From Nonomuraea sp. PA05 (GTDB taxonomy: Bacteria; Actinomycetota; Actinomycetes; Streptosporangiales; Streptosporangiaceae), in NCBI RefSeq assembly GCF_008086045.1, contig NZ_VSEY01000056.1, positions 1-64,000 on the forward strand: DNA of 64,000 nt. The letters run 5' to 3'. The notes beneath the pieces were generated by a model, which searched no databases, was not told the DNA's origin, and saw only the letters and a program-made list of their open reading frames with translations. A program made the translations under genes and the position numbers. This document shows, one piece after another, positions 8,851 through 16,159 of this stretch; within the stretch, counting starts at the first letter, position 1; each line of letters starts with the position of its first letter.

Positions 8851-9273
8851 ATGGGCGGTTTCAAGCAGTTCTTACTCCGTGGCAACATCGTCGAGCTCGC
8901 CGTCGCCGTGATCATCGGCGCCACCTTCAGCGGCCTCGTCCAAGCTCTCGTGCGCGACCTGGTCACCCCGCTGATCGGCGCGGTCACCGGCGGCCGGCAA
9001 CCGAACTTCGCCGAGTACTCCTTCACGATCAACGGCAGCCAGTTCAAGTACGGCGACTTCCTCAACCACCTGATCACCTTCTTGATCATCTCGGCGATCG
9101 TCTACTGGCTGATCGTCGCCCCGATGACCCGGCTGATCAGCCTCCTCGACCGCGACAGGACGGCCGCGACCAAGCAGTGCCCGGAATGCCTGTCCGACAT
9201 CCCGACCGAGGCCCGCCGGTGCGCGCACTGCACGGCGGAGCTGGTGCCGGATTCGGAAAAACCCAGGCAGTGA
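8851..9273 (+). CDS. mscL: Large-conductance mechanosensitive channel with C-terminal zinc ribbon
   Basis: MscL is a homopentameric inner-membrane channel that opens under membrane tension and releases solutes on hypo-osmotic shock. The N-terminal segment GGFKQFLLRGNIVELAVAVIIG is the family hallmark, and two membrane helices (about residues 15-45 and 70-95) are clear. After the second helix the protein carries Cys110, Cys113, Cys124 and Cys127 in a C-x2-C-x10-C-x2-C pattern, that is, a small zinc ribbon. ATG at 8851 matches the family start but has no obvious ribosome-binding site, so leaderless or weak initiation is possible. It sits divergent from the trehalose operon; both serve osmotic balance. 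Confidence 0.93.
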   Translation: MGGFKQFLLRGNIVELAVAVIIGATFSGLVQALVRDLVTPLIGAVTGGRQPNFAEYSFTINGSQFKYGDFLNHLITFLIISAIVYWLIVAPMTRLISLLDRDRTAATKQCPECLSDIPTEARRCAHCTAELVPDSEKPRQ

Positions 9274-9310
9274 CGCGCGGCGGCCGGTGCCCGTCCGTCA
9301 AGATGGACCG

Positions 9311-9886
9311 ATGAGCGTTGAGTTGATGGTCTGGGACGAGCCGGTGCCGATCAGCAGGGACCAGGCGCGCGCCACGTACCTGGCGGTCAAGCGGACCCCG
9401 CCCGGCGCCGGCGTCGAGCCCGAGGTGGCCAAGGAGTTGCCCGGAGAGGTCACGCTCTATCCGGGGCACGTGCTGGTGAGCATGGACCTGGACACCATGG
9501 ACGAGATGTCGGCGCAGGTGTTCACGGTCGCGCGGGCGCACGGGATGGTGTGTTACGACCCTCAGCGGGACCTGGTGCACAACGTGGCGCCACTGGGGGT
9601 GTACGAAGGGATGCAGCTACATACCGGGGACGGGATGGTGGTCAACGATCCCGACCTGGGGCTGGTTCACGACGTGCTGGGGACTATGTCCGCGCAGAAT
9701 CCGTTCGTGGCGCTGGTGAACTTCGGCAGGCACTTCTTGCAGGTCTCGCCGGGGTTCGAGGTGGAGTACAAGGAAGGGACGATGGTCCGCACCCTCGTGC
9801 CCGGGCTCGAAGAGGTGCGGCAGATGTTCAACGAGTACGCGACGGGGGATCAGGCGTTTCTCACCCGGTTCACATGGAGCGCATGA
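9311..9886 (+). CDS. Hypothetical protein, 191 aa
   Basis: This is a soluble protein with no signal peptide or membrane segment; I do not recognise the family. It begins MSVELMVWDEPVPIS and contains an acidic middle (MDLDTMDEMS) and a cluster of short beta-like segments. Size and composition resemble small immunity-like or DUF proteins seen singly in actinomycete genomes, but there is no motif to support that. ATG at 9311 is preferred over a start eight codons upstream because homology-like sequence begins there. Its last 17 bases overlap the 3' end of the NACHT gene on the other strand. Confidence 0.7.
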   Translation: MSVELMVWDEPVPISRDQARATYLAVKRTPPGAGVEPEVAKELPGEVTLYPGHVLVSMDLDTMDEMSAQVFTVARAHGMVCYDPQRDLVHNVAPLGVYEGMQLHTGDGMVVNDPDLGLVHDVLGTMSAQNPFVALVNFGRHFLQVSPGFEVEYKEGTMVRTLVPGLEEVRQMFNEYATGDQAFLTRFTWSA

Positions 9887-12800
9887 CCCTGTTTCCGAGC
9901 AGGGCGGCGTTGCGGGGGCTGCGCTGGACGGGAATGACGACGGACTTCAGGTGCGGCAGCTCGGCCAACGGGGCGAGGTCGATGCCGACGGACACGTTGT
10001 TCAGCCTCAAGCTCCTCAGCTGGTGCAGCGAGGCGAGCGGGCGAAGGTCGTTCACGCGTACTCCGGAGACGTGAAGATTCTGCAGCAGGGAGCATCGTGC
10101 GAGTCCGGTCAGCTCGCAGAACAGCCCCTTCGTGCCCGACAAGGTCAGGTGCTTCAAGGGAAGGTCGCCCAAGGCCTCGGCATCCGGCGGCAGCTCGCGC
10201 TGGAGCAGGTTCAGCCGCGTCAGCCTCGGGGCCCGGCTGACCAGCTCGCCGAAGTGTGTGACCAGCGGCGATTGTTCGACGGTGAGCGACCGCAGGTGAT
10301 CGAGTGGCGGCAGGTCAGCCCAATCACGGAGCCGCTGCGCGTCATGGAGTGACAACATCCGCAGCCCGGCCACCGCGCGCAGAGGCCGGTAGTCGCTAAC
10401 GCTGCTGAGCACGCCGAGCTGCAGCGTGTGCAGGTACGCCACTCCTCCGAGGAAGTTCAGGTCCCGGATCAGGACATCGAAAACGCTCAGCTGGCGAAGG
10501 TTCTCCAGGACACCCAAGGGGTCCGTTCGGGCGCCCAGAACGAGGCTCACGAGGTCCAGAGTGGTGAGCGAGTCGCGCAAGGCCGGCAGTGGGCTTAGAT
10601 CCGGCACGTCCACAGCATGGATGAGGACTTCTTCGACACCGGAGAGATGACGCAGGGCCCGCAACTGCCCGGCGGTGGTCACCCCCACCCTGTGCGGTTT
10701 CAGCTCGGACAGGATGCGGCGCGCGTAGAGGTCGGGATTGAAATAGCGCCAGCCCTCGACGAGCTCGGCAGTCACGCGCCGATCGCCGGAGTATCGCGCC
10801 AGCACGTCGATGGCCTTGGGCCCGTTGACCAGCCAGGCCGTGGTCACGGTCGCCTTCGCCACGGCGTCGGTCAGCCCGTCGAGGCCGGCGGGCAGCCGGT
10901 CCAGCACCGCCTGGCCTCCGGTGGCCAAGGTCCGCGCCGTGGACACGTCACGCGGTGGCACGAGCTCGCGGACGCACTGCTCGATCGCGGGACGCAGCTC
11001 CTCGGGTACGTGCGGCATGGTCTCCAGGCACGCCACGATCAGGAGCCTGAGCCGTCTCCGTCGCCGCGGCTCCGCCTCGCTGCGCCGCAGTAGCCCTTCG
11101 AGCAGTTCCCTGCGCAGCGGCGTGATGACGTGACCTGCCGCCATGACCACGGTTTCCCGCCAGGTGTCCCGGTGAGCGTAGTCGATCAGCGGTTCGATGT
11201 ACCCGTCCTGTGCCGCGGCCCTGGCCGTCAGGTATTCCTGCACGGTTCTGTGGACGAAGTCGATCCGGCCCGGCACCGGCTCTCTGATCACCCCGCTGCG
11301 TTCCAGCAGGTGACGCAGCACCTCCTGCCCAGTCGCACGCACCATCGGCATGCCCTGCACCAGCCGGTGGATGCGGGTCTCGGCGACGCGGCTGGGCAAC
11401 TCGACCCGATTGCCGAGGGACAGCTCCCAGGCCAGCATCTGCAGAATCTGCAGCTTCTGCTCGCGATCCAGGTGAAGCTCGCTGTAGCTGGGGATCGAGC
11501 GCTCGTGATCCCGCCGTTCGAGCAGCATGTCCAGCACGGCTGTGTAGAGCCCCATGCGGTCGAGCGGCAGGCGCGCCGCCCGGTCCAGGTTGAGCGCGCA
11601 CAACATCGAGGCGAGCAGCGGGGTGGAGGCGAGCGAACGCAGGCTCGCGCTGTTGTCGAGCTGGCTGTAGAGGCGCGATTCAATGACGGGCAACATCTCC
11701 GGCGCGCACGGCAGGCTCCCACCGCCGGCCACCGCCACGTGCCAGTGCTCGATGAGCGCACGCGTGTCGGACGGCGTCATCCGCTCCAGAAAGGCGGGCA
11801 CGAACTCCTCGTCCTTCAACCAGGAGGCCTGCGCGGCCGACGGACGTGAACTGACGATCACCTTCACGGCGCCGAACTGGGCCAGTAGCCCGCGCAGCCA
11901 CGGCTTGACGGCTCTGCGCTGTGTGCCGGTGAGCTCATCCACCCCGTCGACGAGCAGCATCGCCTGCCCTGACGAGAGCCGCCGATGCACCCATCCGGCA
12001 GGCATGAGCCCGACGAGCGGATCCGCCACGCCGTCGAGAAACTGTTCGGGACGTGGCAGAGCGTCGTCGGCGTAAGCGCGCAGCTTGATCAGGAAGGGCA
12101 CGCAACCGTTCCACTCCGACAGCGAGCCCTGGAACCCTCCGCGCGCTGCCGTGATCATGAGCCAGCGCAGTAGCGTGCTCTTCCCGCCCCCCGCCTCGCC
12201 CCTGAGCAGAGTCCGCCGCCCCTGCCCCAGCGCCTGCTCCACCCGCACGGTGGCCGGCATGGGAACGTGTTGCTCGTGCCACGTCTCGTCCCGGGGCTCG
12301 CCCGCCTGGGTCGAGACGGACAGACTGACGTACGCCGTGCTCAGCGACATCCGCGGCGCATACTGCTCGGCCTGCATCCCGATGAGCTCCAGAGCGTCGA
12401 GCGTCTCGCTGACGTGCTGCAGGTAGCGTCGTGTGAACTCGCTGTCCCTGCCGGTCCCGTCCGGTGCTTCCAGCGTGCGAGCGGGCAGCCGTTCGAGCAC
12501 GAGCGTCACCTGCTCCCCCATCCGCGAGATCCGGGCGAGAAGCTCACTGGTGGCGCGAGGCTGGAACTCCGGCAGGTGGCGGACGATCCGTACGAGGCAG
12601 TCGCAGCACTCGTCCAGCACCACCTCGTACAGCCGGGAGGCGGCCTCAGGAAGGTCTTTCGAGGCCGGGAGAGCGGCTCTGACGGCCTGGGCGAGGCGTA
12701 CCGGGTCGGTGTCGGCGGAGAACAGGGCGCGGTCGGACAGGTCGGCGCGGGTCAGGGTGGAGACGGCCTCGGCCAGGACCACTTCCCTGTCGTCGTCGGA

Positions 12801-13031
12801 CAGGCCTGGATACTCGTGCGAGCACGCCTTCAGCACGCGCCCCGCCACCGAGTCGGCGATGTCCTCGATCTGGCGCTCGGCCTTGCGCCGGACGAGCTGG
12901 TCGGGAAAGCCCGCCCGCATCAGCTCGATCAGCTCCTTGGACCGGCTCTCCTTGCCGGATCTGGCCGTCAGCCAGACCCGCGCCGCCCGCTCGCCTACCG
13001 CCTTGCCCACGGACAGGGCCAGCGTCTCCAT
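9870..13031 (-). CDS. NACHT-domain ATPase with N-terminal helical domain and C-terminal leucine-rich repeats
   Basis: The 1053-residue product has three parts. Residues 1 to about 230 form an alpha-helical region resembling the helical domains that precede bacterial NACHT modules. The NACHT STAND ATPase follows, with Walker A GEAGGGKST near residue 280 and Walker B LLVDGVDE near residue 360. From about residue 780 to the end there are roughly ten leucine-rich repeats (for example LRSLRLNNV, LTRLNLLQ). This is the plan of a bacterial NLR-like sensor: the repeats sense a ligand and the NTPase oligomerises. Relatives (bNACHT proteins) defend against phage. No nuclease or other effector domain is visible, so the N-terminal helices would have to signal or recruit. 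GTG-rich leader ...GGGGGTG precedes the ATG at 13031. Confidence 0.85.
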   Translation of the reverse strand: METLALSVGKAVGERAARVWLTARSGKESRSKELIELMRAGFPDQLVRRKAERQIEDIADSVAGRVLKACSHEYPGLSDDDREVVLAEAVSTLTRADLSDRALFSADTDPVRLAQAVRAALPASKDLPEAASRLYEVVLDECCDCLVRIVRHLPEFQPRATSELLARISRMGEQVTLVLERLPARTLEAPDGTGRDSEFTRRYLQHVSETLDALELIGMQAEQYAPRMSLSTAYVSLSVSTQAGEPRDETWHEQHVPMPATVRVEQALGQGRRTLLRGEAGGGKSTLLRWLMITAARGGFQGSLSEWNGCVPFLIKLRAYADDALPRPEQFLDGVADPLVGLMPAGWVHRRLSSGQAMLLVDGVDELTGTQRRAVKPWLRGLLAQFGAVKVIVSSRPSAAQASWLKDEEFVPAFLERMTPSDTRALIEHWHVAVAGGGSLPCAPEMLPVIESRLYSQLDNSASLRSLASTPLLASMLCALNLDRAARLPLDRMGLYTAVLDMLLERRDHERSIPSYSELHLDREQKLQILQMLAWELSLGNRVELPSRVAETRIHRLVQGMPMVRATGQEVLRHLLERSGVIREPVPGRIDFVHRTVQEYLTARAAAQDGYIEPLIDYAHRDTWRETVVMAAGHVITPLRRELLEGLLRRSEAEPRRRRRLRLLIVACLETMPHVPEELRPAIEQCVRELVPPRDVSTARTLATGGQAVLDRLPAGLDGLTDAVAKATVTTAWLVNGPKAIDVLARYSGDRRVTAELVEGWRYFNPDLYARRILSELKPHRVGVTTAGQLRALRHLSGVEEVLIHAVDVPDLSPLPALRDSLTTLDLVSLVLGARTDPLGVLENLRQLSVFDVLIRDLNFLGGVAYLHTLQLGVLSSVSDYRPLRAVAGLRMLSLHDAQRLRDWADLPPLDHLRSLTVEQSPLVTHFGELVSRAPRLTRLNLLQRELPPDAEALGDLPLKHLTLSGTKGLFCELTGLARCSLLQNLHVSGVRVNDLRPLASLHQLRSLRLNNVSVGIDLAPLAELPHLKSVVIPVQRSPRNAALLGNRVMRSM

Positions 13032-13086
13032 TGCCACACCCCCAGTATCGCGATTCAGGGTGTGGGATGCGGCAGGATCAGGGCGT

Positions 13087-14055
13087 ATGAGAACCCTGTA
13101 CCCGCCCATCGAACCGTACGACTCCGGCCTGCTCGACGTCGGTGACGGCAACCGGATCTACTACGAGGTCTGCGGCAACCCCGACGGCAAGCCCGCCGTC
13201 ATGATCCACGGCGGCCCCGGAGGCGGGTGCGGCGCCAACCACCGCCGCCAGTGGAACCCGGAGCTCTACCGCATCGTCCTGTTCGACCAGCGCAACTGCG
13301 GCCGGAGCGTGCCGCACGCCTCCGACCCCGCCACCGACCTCACTGCCAACACCACCTGGCACCTGGTCGCCGACATGGAGAAGCTGCGCGAGCACCTCGG
13401 CATCGAGCGGTGGCAGGTGTTCGGGGGGTCGTGGGGCAGCGCGCTGGCGCTGGCGTACGCACAGACGCATCCCGGCAGGACGAGCGAGCTCGTGCTGCGC
13501 GGGATCTTCCTGTTGCGGCCGCAGGAGCTGCGCTGGTTCTACCAGGAGGGCGCCTCCTACCTGTTCCCCGACCTGTGGGAGCAGTACGTCGAGCCGATCC
13601 CGGAGGAGGAGCGCGGGGATCTGATCGCCGCGTTCGGCAGGAGGCTGGAGGGGGCGGACGACAAGGAGCGGCTCGCGGCGGGCAAGGCGTGGTCGCAGTG
13701 GGAGGGGGGCACGGTCACGCTGCTGCCCGATCCGGAGCTGGTGGAGGAGTTCGGCGAGGACAGGAGGGCCGTCTGTTTCGCCCGGATCGAGAACCACTAC
13801 TTCCGGCACGGCGGGTGGTTCGAGCCGGCCGATCAGCTTCTCAGGGGCGTGGACGCGATCCGGGACATTCCGGCGGTGATCGTGCAGGGTCGTCATGACT
13901 CCTGTACGCCCATGGCGACGGCCTGGGACCTGCACAAGGCGTGGCCCGAGGCCGAGTTCCACGTGGTCGACGACGCCGGGCACGCCTACTCGGAGCCGGG
14001 GATATTGGATCGGCTCATCGCGGCGACGGACCGGTTCGGGGTGCCAGGGGCCTGA
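13087..14055 (+). CDS. pip: Proline iminopeptidase (prolyl aminopeptidase)
   Basis: This cytosolic alpha/beta-hydrolase (peptidase family S33, EC 3.4.11.5) removes N-terminal proline from peptides. The oxyanion-hole motif HGGPGGG, the nucleophile elbow GGSWGS (Ser near residue 116), the Asp in QGRHDSCTP and the His in DDAGHAYSE are all present. The DQRNCGRSVPH segment is typical of prolyl aminopeptidases. The length of 322 aa is standard. It starts 55 bp from the divergent NACHT gene. Its last 70 bases overlap the 3' end of the PAP2 gene on the minus strand. Confidence 0.93.
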   Translation: MRTLYPPIEPYDSGLLDVGDGNRIYYEVCGNPDGKPAVMIHGGPGGGCGANHRRQWNPELYRIVLFDQRNCGRSVPHASDPATDLTANTTWHLVADMEKLREHLGIERWQVFGGSWGSALALAYAQTHPGRTSELVLRGIFLLRPQELRWFYQEGASYLFPDLWEQYVEPIPEEERGDLIAAFGRRLEGADDKERLAAGKAWSQWEGGTVTLLPDPELVEEFGEDRRAVCFARIENHYFRHGGWFEPADQLLRGVDAIRDIPAVIVQGRHDSCTPMATAWDLHKAWPEAEFHVVDDAGHAYSEPGILDRLIAATDRFGVPGA

Positions 14056-14882
14056 GAAACCCGAGGAGCCTGAGGGGCTCGGGCGGCCTGAGGGTTATGG
14101 GGTGCCTGATGTGCCCGAGGGCCCTGAGGTGCCTGATGTGCAGGAGGTGCTTGAGAGGCCTGAGGGGCATGAGGGCCCGTGGGGAAGGGCTGAGCAACGC
14201 CGGCCGCCGGATGCGCCGCGAAGGCCGTTCCAGTGGCGGGGTGGCCGGGGGCCGATCCGGTGGCGGGGCGGGCGGGGGCCGATGCCGTGGTGGAGTGGCT
14301 GGGGGCCGATCCGGTGGCGGGGTGGGCGAGGGCTGTTGCGCCTGTGAGGCGGGCGCGGATGAGCCGTACCGCAGGCGTGACGGCCCCCACCAGCAGCAAC
14401 GCGAACAGCGGCGCGAGCGCCGCACCCAGCACGAAGCCGGCGGCCACGTCGTGCGGGTAGTGCACCCCCACGAACACCCGCGAGAACGCCATCACCGCCG
14501 CCAGCGGGAACACCAGCCAGGCCAGCCCCCGCCAGGCCAGGACGAGCGTGGCCGCCGCACCGGCCGCGATGACGGAGTGGTTGCTGGGGAAGGACCAGTC
14601 GTCCGGGGGCGGGCAGGCGGCGATGGTCGTCAGGCCGCCCCGGCACGGCCGGTCCTCCCGGACGACGAGCTTGACGACCTCGCTCACCACGTACGCCCCC
14701 ACGATGCCGGCGGGTCCGGCGATCACGAGGGCCAGGTCACGCGCCGGGCCTCGCCACGCTCGTACGGCGGCCACCAGGAAGAGCGCCGCGAAGAGGAATA
14801 ACCCGGCGTCCGTGCCGACCTCGGCGAAGGTGTGCAGCCATGCGGGCGTGGTGAGCGAGAAGCCGACGATGTCCTGGTACAC
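13986..14882 (-). CDS. PAP2-family membrane phosphatase with repetitive C-terminal tail
   Basis: A polytopic membrane phosphatase of the PAP2/BcrC type, probably acting on undecaprenyl pyrophosphate or another lipid phosphate outside the membrane. The acid-phosphatase signature is complete: K-x6-RP (KLVVREDRP), PSNH and SRVFVGVHYPHD. Five or six membrane helices fill residues 1-175. The last 110 or so residues are low complexity: four 9-residue units (such as HPATGSAPS), then a Gln/Ala/Pro-rich stretch with many QAP triplets. The tail overlaps the pip gene by 70 bp on the opposite strand. The start is GTG at 14882, with no good ribosome-binding site. Confidence 0.85.
   Translation of the reverse strand: MYQDIVGFSLTTPAWLHTFAEVGTDAGLFLFAALFLVAAVRAWRGPARDLALVIAGPAGIVGAYVVSEVVKLVVREDRPCRGGLTTIAACPPPDDWSFPSNHSVIAAGAAATLVLAWRGLAWLVFPLAAVMAFSRVFVGVHYPHDVAAGFVLGAALAPLFALLLVGAVTPAVRLIRARLTGATALAHPATGSAPSHSTTASAPARPATGSAPGHPATGTAFAAHPAAGVAQPFPTGPHAPQASQAPPAHQAPQGPRAHQAPHNPQAARAPQAPRVSQAPGTPNRSVAAMSRSNIPGSE
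14230..14340 (-). repeat. 27-bp tandem repeat, about four copies, in the PAP2 tail
   Basis: The core GGGGCCGAT recurs at 14248, 14275 and 14302, exactly 27 bp apart, and a diverged copy flanks the array. On the coding strand each unit gives nine residues of the form H-P-A-T-G-S-A-P-x. The downstream stretch (14050-14200) is built from shorter, irregular CCTGAGG-type repeats. Confidence 0.85.
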
Positions 14883-14972
14883 GCGTGTCCAATCCGTGAA
14901 CGACGAATGGACACGACCTTACGGACTGAACGCGTCAAATGCCTCGGTCATCCGGCCGAAACCTGCCCTGAC

Positions 14973-15275
14973 TTAAGTGAGGAGCTGGCGGGCCAGGGCG
15001 GCGTGCTTGGTCTCCAGCTCTCCGCGGGTGATCAGCCCCCGGTCGAACGCCTCGGTCGTCGCGTCACGCTCGGCGACGTAGTACGCGGCCATGATCTCGC
15101 TGCGCAGCGGCGTGAACCCGCGCTCCACGCAGTCGGAGAAGACGGACACCTTCCGCTCCAGCACTTCCGCCGCCACGGTGCACGCGAGGTCGTGCTCCCG
15201 GAGCTGCTGAACCGCTTCACGAAGCGTGACGGGGCCGAGGGACCCGTTGAAACGGGTATCAAGGGTGATCTTCAC
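14973..15275 (-). CDS. Small hypothetical protein, 100 aa
   Basis: Not a family I can name. GTG at 15275 has GGAGG about ten bases upstream, and coding bias is good. The product is charged and mostly helical, without membrane segments, and has two Cys (near residues 32 and 49). It lies between the PAP2 phosphatase and the divergent universal stress gene, and could share a promoter region with the latter. Confidence 0.65.
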   Translation of the reverse strand: MKITLDTRFNGSLGPVTLREAVQQLREHDLACTVAAEVLERKVSVFSDCVERGFTPLRSEIMAAYYVAERDATTEAFDRGLITRGELETKHAALARQLLT

Positions 15276-15369
15276 TTTCTTTGCGCCTCCAAAGGTTTAC
15301 AACGTTCGGATGAATGCCGCGTATTCCCAGTTCAGAGCGGGTAAGAGGGCAATCGTGATCGGAGCGCAC

Positions 15370-16149
15370 GTGATCGTCGGATACACGAACGACGCGGGCG
15401 GGAGAGACGCTCTCGCCCTCGGTTCGGCGATCACCCGTGTCACGGGCGGCGAGCTCACGATCGCCACGATCTACCCGCCGGGCAGCCCTGGGCTGGCGGT
15501 GGAGGCGCAGGCGAACCTGGCGCACGCGGCCGAGGAGCTGGGGCCGGTGCCCGCCGAGTACATCACGTACGAGAGCAGGGGCACCGGGCGCGGCCTGTCG
15601 GTGCTGGCGAGCAGGATCAGGGCCGACCTGATCGTGATCGGCTCGGCGTCGGGCGGGCAGCACGGGCGCATCGCGATCGGCACGACCGCCGACCACCTGC
15701 TGCACCTGTCGTCCGAGGCGGTCATGCTGGCGCCCGCCGGATACGTGCCGCCCGTCGAGCCGGGCCGCCTCACGCTGGCGTACGTGCACCGCCCGCAGTG
15801 CGACGCGGCCGTCGGGCAGGTGGCGCAGGCGGCGCTGCGGCTGGGCGTGCCGCTCCGGCTGATCACCCTCGACCTGCGCACCGAGGACCAGGGCAGGCTC
15901 AGGGACGACCTGGCGCTGGCCGTCCGGCTGGCGTGGGAGAAGACCGGGATCGAGGCGGAGTCGGCGGTGGCCGAGGGCCACGACGTGACGGCGGCGCTCG
16001 GCGACCTGGAGTGGCTGGCGGGCGAGTTGCTGGTGTGCGCGGCGAGCGAGGACGCGCAGCCGCACCGGGTGTTCCTCGGGGAGCTGGCCATGAAGGTCCT
16101 GCGCGCCTCGGCCTGCCCGGTCACCGTGCTGCCGAGGGGCTTCTCCTAG
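15370..16149 (+). CDS. Universal stress protein, two UspA domains
   Basis: Two tandem Usp folds: residues 1 to about 125 (IVGYTNDAGG at the start, then the nucleotide-binding GxxG-type segment IGSASGGQHGRIAIGTTADHLLHLS) and about 135 to 259 (ending FLGELAMKVLRASACPVTVLP). Usp proteins bind ATP or AMP and are induced by stress; the partner here is unknown. GTG at 15370 is chosen because GGAG lies five bases upstream and the conserved beta strand starts at once. GTG at 15355, with AGAGGG upstream, is a close alternative. The histidine kinase gene follows 10 bp downstream, so the two may be cotranscribed. Confidence 0.88.
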   Translation: MIVGYTNDAGGRDALALGSAITRVTGGELTIATIYPPGSPGLAVEAQANLAHAAEELGPVPAEYITYESRGTGRGLSVLASRIRADLIVIGSASGGQHGRIAIGTTADHLLHLSSEAVMLAPAGYVPPVEPGRLTLAYVHRPQCDAAVGQVAQAALRLGVPLRLITLDLRTEDQGRLRDDLALAVRLAWEKTGIEAESAVAEGHDVTAALGDLEWLAGELLVCAASEDAQPHRVFLGELAMKVLRASACPVTVLPRGFS

Positions 16150-16159
16150 GCTTGCGGGT

